Origin: Silene latifolia
Lineage: Eukaryota; Streptophyta; Magnoliopsida; Caryophyllales; Caryophyllaceae
NCBI RefSeq assembly: GCF_048544455.1
Contig: NC_133538.1
Coordinates: 19,061,969-19,125,968, forward strand
Direction of reading: 5' to 3'
DNA: 64,000 nt
The notes beneath the pieces were generated by a model. It had not been told where the DNA came from, searched no databases, and saw nothing but the letters and a program-made list of their open reading frames with translations. Shown in pieces: positions 47,376 to 58,512 of the stretch; within the stretch, counting starts at the first letter, position 1; each line of letters begins with the position of its first letter. The translations under genes and the position numbers were made by a program.

Positions 47376-47555
47376 GGTATGTTGGTTATGGGGACGTAAC
47401 CTTTTCTTTTACGGGGGTAGAAAATAATATACCGCGTTTAATTTTGGTCTTAACTAGTTGTAATATAACTAAAGTGTTGTTTATCATTTTATTGTTTAGT
47501 TTGGGTAGTGAGGTGTAGTGAACTTCGGAACAAAGTTCTTTTAAGGAGGGAAGAC
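47376..47555 (+). other. Tekay 3' untranslated region and polypurine tract
   Basis: Non-coding stretch after the chromodomain stop, ending in the purine run AAGGAGGGAAGAC (47543-47555) right before the LTR start TGTTACTCCGC. This is a normal plus-strand primer position. Confidence 0.7.
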
Positions 47556-47589
47556 TGTTACTCCGCATTTTAATTAATAATTTATAATT

Positions 47590-47769
47590 GGGTTTTTTGT
47601 CAAAAACTACTTTATATTTAGGGGTCTTTGTAAAATAACTACCTTATATTTTTTTTTGTAAAATGCTACCTTTTATAATTTTGTTTTGTATTTTTAGTAC
47701 CTATTGTAATTTTTCGGCAAAAAAAAGTCAAATCTCTGGGATTAACTCAAACTCACACGTGAGAGCTTA
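47590..47769 (+). repeat. Left TIR of the 4.9-kb MULE
   Basis: Contains three degenerate ~29-bp subrepeats: TGTCAAAAACTACTTTATAT, TGTAAAATAACTACCTTATA and TGTAAAATGCTACCTTTTAT. These are plausible transposase-binding repeats. It ends at CTCACACGTGAGAGC, an E-box-like CACGTG context. Confidence 0.88.
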
Positions 47770-48344
47770 TTTCTATGTTGTTTGCTTTTCACCTTTTAAC
47801 CATAATAAACCCCATTTTCCCTCATTCTTTCACTGCCTCCTCTAACAATTTATACTCTTTCATCTCAACTCTCTCAACAAAACCAGTAAAAAGATGGTTT
47901 AATCAATCACATGTCCTTGCATTTGTCTTGATCATCATCATCCATATTCTAAGCTGCTGGAGTTCAATTGTAGCATTTGACAAATATTAATTTTGAACCA
48001 AAAACCCTATTTTTATTCGAATCTAAATGATTAGCAATTGAATTTTAAAATCATGTGTTTAATTGTTTGAATTTTGTTATCTTAGTGTTATGATAGGAAA
48101 GAGTTGTGATAAAAATGTATATAAACACCAGAAAAGTTAACCCTAATTTTAAAATAGTTGTTGAGATTAGTGACGATTAATATAATAGATGTATGTAATG
48201 ACTATTTTATTCAATTGGGTACATGTTGTTTGCACTTTTCAAGACGATTATTATCATCCTTATGCTTATGCCTTATTTATTTGGGTAAATCATGTATTTT
48301 AGTTGTCTGACTTTTGCTTTTTGTTATTATACTTGAATTGTTGA

Positions 48345-51340
48345 ATGGAGAAGATGGATAACCAGAGATTTAGGGCAAATTTAAGGATTTATCATGGTGG
48401 TAATTTTGTGACAAAAAAGTATAAGACTGAATATGTAGGAGGTAGACTACTTACGAAGTTTGATGAGGCTGAATTTTATTACTTCAACTTACTTTATATA
48501 GTCAACAATGATTTAAAATTGAAGGAGGGGTATTAAATGTGGTATAGAAGACCAGGTCTAAGCCTTTTTGCTGGCAAAAAAAGGATTGAAAGTGATAAAG
48601 ATATAGAATCTTTGATGACAACCAAGCATATGAATGGTATTGTGAGTATTTATGTGATCCCTACCCGTCCTTCACCCACCCAGCCTTTATTACAACCAAA
48701 TGCACTCAAAAGAAACCCTACATCAACTTCCTCAGCCACATCTCTAAAAAAAACTCCAAAAAAACAGCTCAAACACTACCTAAAAGACCACCAAAACTAC
48801 AGTGATTTAGGTAAAAAAATCCTTCTATTCCAAATATATATGCTGAGTCTAGGGTAGAAGAGGTACATGTTAAGACTTTGGTAGAAGAGGAGGTACAAGA
48901 GAGTGAGTTTGAAGCTGAGCAACAACTTGAGATAAATGCTGTAACTGATGATGAGGATGTCACAGATCATCCAGATGTCATTTTAAGTGATGGAGACTTT
49001 GATGATGATAGTGATGATGATTGGTTTGTTGAGGCTGTTAATGAGGATGTTTCAGAATCAGTGAGTAAAGGGTTGGGGTCTTTGTCAACTAAGGGAGCTC
49101 AGCTAGAGGTATCTGATGATGAGGATGATGGAGGCAACTGTGAAGAAATTCACATAAACTCTAATGAAGATTTGCTTTCAGATGATGATGAGCTTGCTAG
49201 CAATCATGGATCTGATGGTGAGGGGGAGTCTGAGGTAATCTTACCTTTAATCCTGACACTAATTTCAAAATACCAATTAATCTGTCTTTGGGATTAAAGT
49301 TTCCCACCAACAATGTACTTATAAAGGCATTGAGGCATCACTCATGACTATTACTTGCTTCATAATGGAAGTAAAAGAGTGAGTGTTTACTGCAAACAAA
49401 GGTGTGATTGTGTTTGGGTGAGTGGTAAGGCTAAGTTGCCAGTTTGCATCTATAAGAACAAAAGATGGAACTTTAAGGTTCATTCAAAAAAATTGAAAGA
49501 TGAGGAAACTTTTCAAATTATGAGCTTAAGATCTGCTCATAAAAGTGGATGGACTGATAGAAACAAAAAGTATAGTGCTCTTTATTTGGCTGAAAAGTAC
49601 ATAGACTATTGGAGGGTAGATAGTACAACAAAAATTGAGAAGTTTCAAAGACAGGTTATGACTGATCTTGGGGTTGATATAACCTACTGGAAGGCTTACT
49701 ATGCTAAACATAAAGCATTGAAAATGATTTATGGTGAGTCTGGTGAACAATATAAAATAGTGTGGGATTATGCTGAGACACTCATGAAATTTAATGTGGG
49801 AAGTTCAGTATTTGTGAAGTTGACTAACATAGATAGGCCTCCACCTGTTTTCTAAAGAATGTATGTATGTTTGGAGGCATGCAAAGCTGGGTTTATTTCT
49901 GGTTGTAGACCTATTCTTGGGGTTGATGGGTGTCATTTGAAGGGTCTCTACCTAGGCATGCTACTTGTAGTTGTTGGAAAAGATGGCAATTGTAACATAT
50001 ATCCATTTGCATGGGCTATTGTTGAGGTAGAAAATATAGCTACATGGATCTGGCTTTTAGAGTTGCTCATGAAGGATTTACAAGCTCTTGGTGAAAACAT
50101 AACTTTCATATCTGATAGATAAAAGGTAAAATTCAAATGTAGCAACCATAAAATTTGAAAAAAAAAATATCATTTGCTTAGCCAAGCCAATAACTTTCAT
50201 TTGTGTATGTGTTAGGGTATGCTTGAGGCATTCAACAAGGTTATCCCATATGCTGAGATTAGATATTGCTATAGACACATTTGGGCTAATTTCAAACTAT
50301 AATTTCCAGGTGAAGCATTTAAGCAATGCTTTTGGAAGATTGCAAAAGCCTATACAAAGGTAATAAACTATACTTATACACACTACAATTATCATATATG
50401 GTAGTGGCTAATACTTATACTATTTAAACTTTGCAGGAGGAGTTTGAGAAGTATATGGCAGAGATGAAAGAGATGACAGTGCCTGGTTTCACTTACCTGA
50501 ACTCAATACCCACTAAGCATTGGGCCAGGCATGCTTTTAGCACTAAGTGTAATATTGGTATGATGTTAAATAATTGTTGTGAGAGTTTCAATAATGTACT
50601 CAGAAAGTGTAGGGATACGCCTGTCCTTGAGTTGCTAGAGTGGATAAGGAGGTATAATATGACTAGAATCTGGTCAAAGATTGAGGGAGCATCAAAACTT
50701 GAGGGAAACTTAAGGCCATCTGTTATTAAGCAACTAGGAATTGTTGAGAAGGAATATAGACACTGTAGGACTGAACAATCAGGCCCTCATGAATATGAGG
50801 TGGAATACAACTTGGACAAATGGATTGTTGACTTGGAGAAAAGAACATGTAATTGATTCAAATGAGATTTAACTGGGATCCCTTGTGTACATGCATATGT
50901 CTGCATTAAGAAGAGAAGGAGGGATCCAAAAAAATTTGTTCATTAAGCATACTCAAAGGAGGTGTATATAAAAGCCTACTCTCATTTTATCAAGGCTCTC
51001 CCTAGTCCAAAACAGTGGGAGAAAAAAGATCACCCACAACCAGAGCCACCTGCTTACAGAAAAATGCCAAGAAGGCCAAGCCTTAAAAAAAGGAGAAGAG
51101 AAGCTGGTGAAGCAGAAGGAACAAGGAAAACTGTGAAGAAGAAGGGAGCAAAGAAAACATGTGGAAATTGTGGCAACAAAGGACACAACAAAAAAGTTTG
51201 TAAAAACCCACCAATGGTCAGACCAGGAAACAACAATGGTCAGACCAGCAATCAACAAGTAAGTCGCCACTCATTAAAAGCACTAATGTATCCTAGTCAT
51301 ACAATATTTACAGTAACTAATGCATTTGTTTGATATTTTC
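48345..51340 (+). pseudogene. MuDR/MULE transposase with CCHC knuckle
   Basis: The N-terminal region (48345 on) carries the MULE-typical FDEAEFYYFNLLYIVNNDLK, then a TAA at 48534 and continuation. An acidic linker (48860-49240) follows. The MuDR DNA-binding domain comes next (VSVYCKQRCDCVWVSGKAKL). In the MULE catalytic domain, GVDGCHLKGLYLG (first Asp) and ENITFISDR (second Asp) are visible, and CCESFNNVLRKC holds the Glu. The C-terminal knuckle is CGNCGNKGHNKKVC (51160-51200). Introns are likely at about 50125-50215, 50310-50435 and 51260-51350. Stops at 48534, about 48857 and about 49855 and frame changes near 49300 break it. Confidence 0.88.
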
Positions 51341-52325
51341 TACATAGGTTGTGAAGTTAAGCCAAGGTCCTCCACATGGAAGCCATATTTGATTAAGCCA
51401 AGGTCCTCCATAACAATAGAAGCTAGATTTGATGTTTCTGATGTATCTTTTGGACAAGTTGTATGTTTTGCATAAGCTGTATGTTTTGGACAAGTTGTAG
51501 AATTTCACCTTTTGTGAGGCAAATACATTGCCATCTTTTGTAATGTAAGATTGAATGTTTCAAGCAAATAGATTTGCCATCTTTTGTAAGACACTTTTAA
51601 GGCAATGTAAGGTATAATTTTAAGGCAAATAGAATGTCATCTTTTCAATTGCAACAAGTTTTCCGTACAACTTAAAGCCATCTAAATAACAAGTACTCAA
51701 AAGTAAACCAACATAAAGCAACTCTAAAAAGCAGGAAATCTAAACAATTTTCGAAATTACAACAAAAATAACAACTATTAGAATGAGTAATTTGTACTTC
51801 TTCATCTCCTTCAATATCTCCAAGTCTTTATAATTGCCATTGTACTTGGATTCAAGCCTTGACAAATTCTCCTCAAAAGCATTCCTATCTTTAACCATTG
51901 CATTCATATCATTTTTTAGAGTTCTATTCTTACTCAATAAGTTGCTAATTACCTTTTTTTACCAAATAGTCATATCTTCATCAACCCATGAGAAAAATCT
52001 GCAATTACGAGATTGTGAATCATGGTCATAGTAAGCACAAGCGGCAAATCGTCGTCCGAGATTGAGGTGTGTCCATGAAGTTTGGATGGTAGAAAGGGAG
52101 CCACAATAGCATTCCATCCTTGAGTAAGCCTTCTTGCCCATGTTGGAAGACCCACTTGACAGTAGGAGATTGGTGAAATAGTTTTAACCCTAAAAATGGG
52201 CAGGAGAGAGAAATAGAGAGAAGTTTAAAGAGAAAGATGTAAAATAAAATAAGAGGGAGAAAGAGGAAGGTAAAAAAGAGGGAAAATATGAGGTAAAGTT
52301 GCAGGGGAAGGAGGGATATAAAGAA
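51341..52325 (+). other. MULE 3' region
   Basis: About 1 kb between the transposase end and the right TIR. It contains a direct repeat AAGCCAAGGTCCTCCA at about 51358 and 51394, and repeats of TTTTGTAAGxCA at 51530-51620. The minus strand at 51740-52155 has two short frames of no recognised family, possibly a decayed second gene. Confidence 0.4.
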
Positions 52326-53984
52326 GTTCTCACGTGTGAGTTTGAGTCAATCCCGGAGATTTGACTTTTTTTGCCGGAAAATTACAATAGGTACTAAAAT
52401 TACAAATCAAAATTATAAAAGGTAGCATTTTACAAAAAAAAAATATAAGGTAGTTATTTTACAAAGACCCCTAAATGTAAGGTAGTTTTTGACAAAAAAA
52501 CCCTTTACAGTTTATAATTTATAAGATGTGAATAAATAATAGTTGTTGTCATAAAAAGAAAAGAAAACAAATAATATGAACCGGATGTTGGACCGAGTGA
52601 GGGGGGAGGTGATATGTGGTTTGGGTATTATCTATGCTACTTAGATATTTTCATTAGTTTATTAATAAAGGCAACTTCCTAGAACCTTCCACCTTCACCT
52701 ACCCGTTGATATAAATACATAATCTATGCCTCACCATCATAATTATTTCACATCAAAAACTCAATACATATAATTGTGAGGAAGAGCTTTTGTGAGACAA
52801 CCTTAAGACGGACTTTTCATCTCGCGCAAGTTAATTGTGGTAAGTTGTTTTATCCCCTCACATCAATTATTTACGTTTGACCTTGACCTATTGACTGACC
52901 ATGGCCGTGGGGGAGACGTTGACCGACGGGTTTGACCACCGTCGAGTCAACTGTGTATGGGGGTGTGTTTGTGACGGTTTTTGAGGGATTGTTTTGGGTA
53001 GTTTACATCTTAAATTCATTAATAAGAATAGTTTATAATTATATATAATTTAATTGATTGATTAGGTGGTGGATTTGTGGAAGAGGCTTTTTGATTTATT
53101 TGATTGATTTGTGAAGAATTGCTAAAGGTAGGTTAACTACTCAACTATATTTATTTTGTAATTGGTGAATTATTAAAAGATGGATTATTGTTATAATTGT
53201 TGTCTTGAGCATATTGTCATAATTGTTGTCTTGAGTATATTGTTATAATTGTTATTTTGTGAGTCTTATAAACATATTATTATTGTTGTTGGTTGGCCAT
53301 CTATTGTTGATTGGTATTGTAAAAGAGGATTGGCATTGCTATTGAGATTATTTAGTCGGACAGGCACGGGGATGTGGAAGAGCCGTGGTCTTGTGCGGTT
53401 TTGGTCGGCCAGGCACGATGGTGTGTGGGGTTTTGCCGCGGACCTGAGCCGTACACGTTTGGTGTCAATTGTGTTGTGGTTCGGTGTGGCACACGGTTTG
53501 ACCGTGTGTATGAGACGGTCTTTGGCTTGTATTTCTTTATTATATCTTATTGCAGGTTATCGTATTATTATTGTTGTTTAATTATCCTACTCAACCTCGT
53601 GGTTGACCGTGTATTCGTGAACACCTGTGATAAACCAAATATTGGGGAGCAGATTGATTTCAGGTTAGCTTGTGTGAAGTGCTGGATGCTTGAAGAGGAG
53701 CTTGGGAAGTTGATTATCACTCGAGTCTAGAGATCGCCTTAGATTATTCAGACACTGTTTAGTTTAATTTCCGCTGCAGTTGTTTTAAACGTACTTTGTA
53801 TTACTTAATTATCTCGTTGGAATTTGTAATAAAACCTTTTGAGGCACTTTAATTTATATAGTCTTAAAATACTTTGGTAATTGTTTGTTTTTTATACTCA
53901 CTACCTCAGACAACTGAGATGGTAACACCTTTATTTATTTGGGAATGTCTTGTTAAAGGCTCTTAAATAAATGGGGGTGTTACA

Positions 53985-54129
53985 AAGTGGTATCAGAGCA
54001 ACACTACGATCGTATGGTGAGCATGTGGTCAGGAGTACCCGGGTCACACACCTAACGGCGGAGGATTCTGGGCTTGGCTGCGGTCAGCTTCCGGGCACAA
54101 CGTGGACGTGTTATTTAAATGGTGGAGTT
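53985..54129 (+). other. Second primer-binding site and short internal region of the small LTR element
   Basis: AAG then TGGTATCAGAGC (53988-53999), the tRNA-iMet primer site, then about 130 bp with no coding potential. A weak purine stretch (AAATGGTGGAG) precedes the right LTR-A at 54130. In an uninterrupted small element this stretch would be the entire interior between two 205-bp LTRs. Confidence 0.7.
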
Positions 54130-54334
54130 TGTAACACCCCGTGAGGTTATGAGATTGAGTTATACCACATCGGGAAAATATGAGGATTGTGATATGTTTA
54201 TAAGGGCTTCCATCCATCACTTAGTAACAAGGCCTTGTGCTTCTGGGCTTAAGTGAGGACAAATAATAGGCTAAAAGGTACACATCCCATCTTATTGGGG
54301 TTGTGTTACGACGGTGGCAGGTCAGATTGTTATA
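54130..54334 (+). repeat. LTR-A, 3' copy (205 bp)
   Basis: Starts TGTAACACCCCGTGAGG and ends GATTGTTATA (CA mutated to TA). It is near-identical to 11605-11809 and followed by the duplication GTCTG at 54335-54339. Confidence 0.88.
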
Positions 54335-54339
54335 GTCTG

Positions 54340-54797
54340 GGCGTGTCCCGGTATCGGCGTGGTGATTGTTTGATAGTGTCTCATTCACATCATAGTCATA
54401 TTACATATTCATACATTTTGTGTCGTGTCTCACTTTATTTATTGAAACCGACGTGTTGTGTGTCTGTGTAATTGTCACCTATTTTCGGGGTGCCCTGTGT
54501 CGATCCATATGATATTTCTAATCATATGAGGAGCAGGTTGAGTACAAGTTGTTTTGTTGTCACGCGGAAGACGGGACACGCTTTGGAGGTTGAGATGAGT
54601 ACTTGGATAGTTGATAGATAACATAAATAGTAATCATGAGTTGTATTCTTTTATTTATTCATTCTTTGTTTTGTAAATCACTAAACTTGTTATTTATATA
54701 AAAAATTTCTTAATTGTAATTCCGATTTCACTGCCTCGGGAAATCGAGATGGTAACATCTCCCAATTACCTTGCTCGGGTAAGAAGGGGGTGTTACA
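54340..54797 (+). mobile_element. LTR-B (plus strand) 3' piece
   Basis: Continues GGCGTGTCCCGG from 11521-11540 and runs to AAGAAGGGGGTGTTACA. It is the inverse of 15781-16170, with the shared blocks CGATCCATATGATATTT and TGTAATTCCGATTTCACTGCC. No primer site follows, consistent with a solo LTR. Confidence 0.78.
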
Positions 54798-55609
54798 CAT
54801 CCTCCTACTCGAAGGTAAACGAACCAAATTTTCACCCTCTCCCATCGGCTCCTTCCCATTCCGTGTGAGGCCCCGCGTTGCACAATTCGTCTGAACCTTG
54901 TTTTGGTAAATTTCTACCAATTTAGGGTTAAAGCGGTCTTAACATTAGGTCGGTATTACGATTTGTCTGTTTGTTGTATAATAAGTTGAATGTACGACGT
55001 AAGTAAATAACACAAGCGATTTTGGTGACGCGGAAAACCCAATTTGGGAAACAACCGTGGGGTGTTTTGGTAAATTTCTACCAATTTAGGGTTAAAGCGG
55101 TCTTAACGTTAGGTCGGTATTACGATTTGTCTGTTTGCTGTATAATAAGTTGAATGTACGACGTAAGTAAATAACACAAGCGATTTTGGTGACGCGGAAA
55201 ACCCAATTTGGGAAACAACCGCGGGAGGAGACGGAATCCCACCAAGATTTTCACTATAATTCGAGAGGAAATACAGTTCGAGCGTTATGCTATGGAGGCT
55301 AGGGTATAGTTCTCGTATTTTTTGATGATCCTTCTATCTTGCACTGAGGCCCCTTATATAGTGGAGCTCATCCATATAGGGTTTCTTGCTTCTTTCCCAA
55401 GTATTCCTAATTTGGCGCGGAATAGGACTTTCCTTCTCTGAATATGGCAAGTGATAGAGTCCCCATATACTTCTTCCACATGGACCCAAAGCCCGCGTCT
55501 TGCACTGCACGCTGGCGCTGCCACCCTAGCTCCCTGACGCCCTGCATCCCATACTGCTTCCTGACCCATTGCCCCAAACCAGCCCAATATCCAGATTTTG
55601 GGCCTAACA
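54798..55609 (-). repeat. 3' LTR of a second minus-strand Tat element (partial)
   Basis: The minus-strand start TGTTAGGCCCAAAATCTGG lies at 55609. It is preceded on that strand by the polypurine tract GAAAATTGGGGGCAAAC (55610-55627), as expected for a 3' LTR. A TATA box TATATAAG on the minus strand lies at 55353-55360. It includes a 164-bp tandem duplication (54901-55226). The far end is lost at the LTR-B boundary. Confidence 0.7.
54901..55226. repeat. 164-bp tandem duplication in Tat LTR
   Basis: The unit TTTTGGTAAATTTCTACCAA... starts at 54901 and again at 55065. The two copies differ at only a few positions (for example ACATTAGG/ACGTTAGG, TTGTTGTA/TTGCTGTA). Confidence 0.92.
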
Positions 55610-55903
55610 GTTTGCCCCCAATTTTCCGCGAAAGTCCAACCCTAATTTTTGAGCGGGAAATTGCAGTGTATCGTTGAGTGACTTCTCGCATACTCCTTTC
55701 CAATTCTCATTTTCAAAGCTCCAACCACCCCTTCCTATTTAATCTCATCTGTCCCCCCCTCTTTCTCTTTCATCATCATTTCACTTCCTCAAATCCCTCA
55801 AACTCACCAATTCCCAAAACCCATCCTTTCAATCGTTCTTTCACTGTCAGCGCCGCCTCCCTTTGTCTCTTCAGGTACTTCCACTTATCTCTCCTCATTT
55901 ATC

Positions 55904-56490
55904 ATGGCAAAAACCCGTTTCACATCATCCTCCTCCACCACCATCGACCTCGTCGAAGACGACAACTTCCCTTCACAGGGAGTCCTCACCGCACTCCAGT
56001 GACTCCCACCTAACCCAAGAGGACATCCCTAGGATGAAAGCCCTGCTTGGATTAGGTGAGGATGTGGTGATCCACATCCCCAAACCTGGTCAGAAGGCAG
56101 ATGCTTTTCGTGAGGGGTGGATCTGCTTGTACACCTACTCCTTCGTCCTTGGCCTTAGATTCCCTTTTCCCCTGATGATTCAAGAGTTCATCCGCTTGAA
56201 CTCCCTTCCCATGACCCAAATTGCCCCCTACACATGGAGAATCCTCTTGTCCACTGTTGCTTTGAACAATAGTTGAGACGCCGGAATTGGGTTGTCAGAT
56301 CTGGCCCATAGGTTTGAATGTCGGTCGTTAGAGAACGGCCAATACACTTTCAGGGCTGTGGAGAAGACTGAAAATTTTCTTCAGTCGGCTGCTAAGGGCA
56401 AGGATGACGGGTGGTATGAAGACTTTTTCTACGTCAAGCTTGACTCACTCCCTGATGTGAACATTATTTGCGCACATTTAGTCCCCTAAT
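55904..56490 (+). pseudogene. aORF of the second Tat element, N-terminal half
   Basis: Plus-strand additional ORF, antisense to its Tat element. ATG at 55904 (MAKTRFTSSSSTTIDLVEDD), a shift near 55990, then PRMKALLGLGEDVVIHIPKP, EGWICLYTYSFVLGLRFPFP and PYTWRILLSTV. A TGA at 56273 follows, then GLSDLAHRFECRSL and GKDDGWYEDFFYVKLDSLPD. The block GW(I)C...FPFPxxxQEF and the later DDxWxxxFFxVK match the 'putative gypsy type transposon' (Transposase_28) family and the C-terminal copy at 1-300. It is cut at 56490 by the Athila-type insertion. Confidence 0.75.
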
Positions 56491-58355
56491 TGAGCCTATT
56501 TTGCATACTATTATAACATTCTATGGCCATTTTATCCGTCAAAACCTTCCTATTTGCTTTTCTATCGCATTTCATATGTTTTGTAGAAAAGGAGATAATA
56601 AGGCGGAAATTCCCGTCTTTTTGTGCATATTTGGAAGCTTATTGATGATATTAGATGGACTAGTATGAAGAGGAGGCAAGAATGATGACCAATGATGTAG
56701 GAATAAAGAGTATAAAGAAGGGTCATAAGGTTTAAAGCAAGGAGGAAAAGCAAGGAAGCCATTCATGAAGAAAATTGCTCGGAACGCAAACCAAGGGTTG
56801 CTCCTTTGGCTCTGAAAATATGCTAGATGGAACGGCGTCGAAAAAATAAGCGATCTAGGCTTTTGAATCACTCCAATAGGAGTCCGGATGAGAAAATGAC
56901 GTCCGTTTTACAATCCGAGCTCAAACAAAGAAGCTGTACAGCAATCCGCGCGTCTTACGCTGAAGACGCTCGTCCCCTGCTACAATCCGCTCGGATTGTT
57001 CCCAATCCGCTCGGATTCCCTTGGTACAATCCGAGCGTCCCTCCTTGGAATCCGCTCGGATTCCCCCTCAACAATCCGAGCGTCCCTCTCCTGAATCCGC
57101 TCGGATTGCACCGCCCAAATCCGGCCGTCCCGACTCTAATCCGCCCGGATTCCTTTACATAATTTCGTCCTTCAAGCTTCAATGAAAGACTCCTTCCTTC
57201 GAAAAATACCGGAGTCTCCCTGCTCAAATCTCAAAAGTGTAATTACTAGTTTAGCCCTTAGCTAACCCTAATTGCATCCACCTAATTTGCACTATAAATA
57301 CCCCATCTTTGTAATTAATCAAGCATGTTGTTTTTGGGTAGAAAATCCTTCCTTAGATTAGATTAGGAGTAGATTAGAATAGATTACTCTTTAATCTTTC
57401 CACAAATTACACATTAATCTCTTTTTAATTATTGTTTAAGTTTATTATTCAAGTTTATTATTGGGTAATTGAAGATTATTGGGTTATTATTGGTAGATTG
57501 ACAACCTTCCATCAATCAATCAAGTTTCTTCTATTATTCTTGCTTTATTATTTGGATCACCTCAAGTTGGTATAATTCCTTTACTCTTTAATCTTTATTG
57601 TTCATTTCTTCATTCTATTATCATGTTTATACTTGTTGTGATGATTGACACCATTAATGACATGTTTCCCATAATAATGAGTGAGTAGTTCTTTAGCTAG
57701 GATTAATGGGTAATTAGGGGAAACCAACATGGGATTGATTCATGCTTAATCTAATATGTTCACATGATTAAATTGCTTGCTTGTTGTGATGTCAACTTTA
57801 TGCACATGTTATGTTTGATGAAATGCTAAGCCTATGAATCCTTGCATTTTTACCATCTCTTATCTACTCAACTTGACTTGTAAGATATAACCCAACTCGA
57901 GTCTTGTTAGACCATGCATAGGAGTTGAATAGGAGGAAAGTAAGTCGACTTGTAGGTGTTGTACAATCTAATCGATTCGGCTCCGGGACCCAACTCTTCC
58001 TAAGAACCGTAAGATATAACCCAACTCGGTTCCTGCACAACATTAATTGCTTGCAACCTTGTAAACATGTTTGTATGATCAACACCATGAATTCCCCCAT
58101 GACCCCATGATATCCTAGCACTTTTAATCATTTGTTTACATCTTTCCTTTTATTGTTTGCTTTACTTTATTGTTTGCATTAGTCTAGACACAACTACAAA
58201 CCCAAACAAATCGTGACACTAGCATAAATTGAGATAGATAGACTTAGAACCCAAAGCACACCGTCCCATGGATCGACCTCGACTTACCGCTAACTAGTTG
58301 TTTGTTGAGTATTATAAATGTGTTTGATTGAGAGCCCCAACGACACTCCCCATCA
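56491..58355 (+). repeat. 5' LTR of the Athila-type element (about 1.87 kb)
   Basis: Starts TGAGCCTATTTTGCATAC and ends CACTCCCCATCA, 3 bp before the primer site. It contains the motif array 56905-57155 and TATAAATA at 57293-57300. Only one copy is in the window, so the start at 56491 rests on the break in the Tat aORF and the TG/CA ends. Confidence 0.75.
56905..57155. promoter_or_regulatory. Array of AATCCGCTCGGATT palindromes upstream of the LTR TATA box
   Basis: From about 56988, eight motif copies alternate between the 14-bp palindrome AATCCGCTCGGATT and the half-site form AATCCGAGCGTCCC. Start-to-start spacings are 20, 24, 21, 24, 21, 24 and 20 bp. Looser copies precede them. The array ends about 140 bp before TATAAATA. 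Confidence 0.8.
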
Positions 58356-58358
58356 AAA

Positions 58359-58376
58359 TGGCGCCGTTGTCGGGGA
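58359..58376 (+). promoter_or_regulatory. Primer-binding site of the Athila-type element
   Basis: TGGCGCCGTTGTCGGGGA, differing at one base from the Athila site at 17687-17704. Confidence 0.9.
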
Positions 58377-58512
58377 TGGTGCTATGTGATTAAGTTCTTA
58401 CTTGTTTGTGTATTTTTATTTTTGCTTTCACCTTGAGGAACTTATTCCTCGAGGCTTGTTCTTACCATTTTCGTGTAGTTTTCATGTTTGTAGTTATCTC
58501 CTTGTCTTAGTT

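Larger units (their letters stand above)
47590..52510 (+). mobile_element. 4.9-kb Mutator-like element (MULE) with MuDR-type transposase
   Basis: Perfect 9-bp target duplication TTTATAATT (47581-47589 and 52511-52519), the size typical of Mutator. Terminal inverted repeats of about 180 bp lie at 47590-47769 and about 52326-52510 and are over 90% alike by eye. The right end has 7 extra bases (TTTACAG). The repeats begin GGGTTTTTTGTCAAAAACTAC. Inside is a broken transposase with zinc knuckle (48345-51340). It inserted into LTR-D. Confidence 0.93.
47556..53984 (+). repeat. LTR-D (about 1.5 kb), split by a MULE
   Basis: Begins TGTTACTCCGCATTTTA after the polypurine tract and ends GGGGGTGTTACA at 53984. 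With 47590-52510 and one target copy removed it is about 1.5 kb. TATA box TATAAATA at 52710-52717. Its 3' part is homologous to solo LTR-C (inverse of 9861-10400). It is followed directly by a primer-binding site, so it acts as a 3' LTR to its left and a 5' LTR to its right. Confidence 0.8.

Noticed and set aside
47556..53984. LTR-D taken as the ordinary 3' LTR of a simple Tekay element
   Set aside because: It is followed by a primer-binding site and then by another LTR pair partner, and the 5' end of the element carries LTR-A. A simple element does not explain this.
55678..56013. A 111-residue frame (MTSRILLSNSHFQ...) overlapping the aORF start
   Set aside because: Different frame from the recognisable aORF, composed of C/T-rich leader-like sequence.
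58402..58512. Upstream extension of the gag-position ORF (MFVYFYFCFHLEEL...) as a signal peptide
   Set aside because: It lies directly after the primer site in sequence typical of an Athila leader, and the Met pair at 58513 gives a better start. A secreted gag is implausible.
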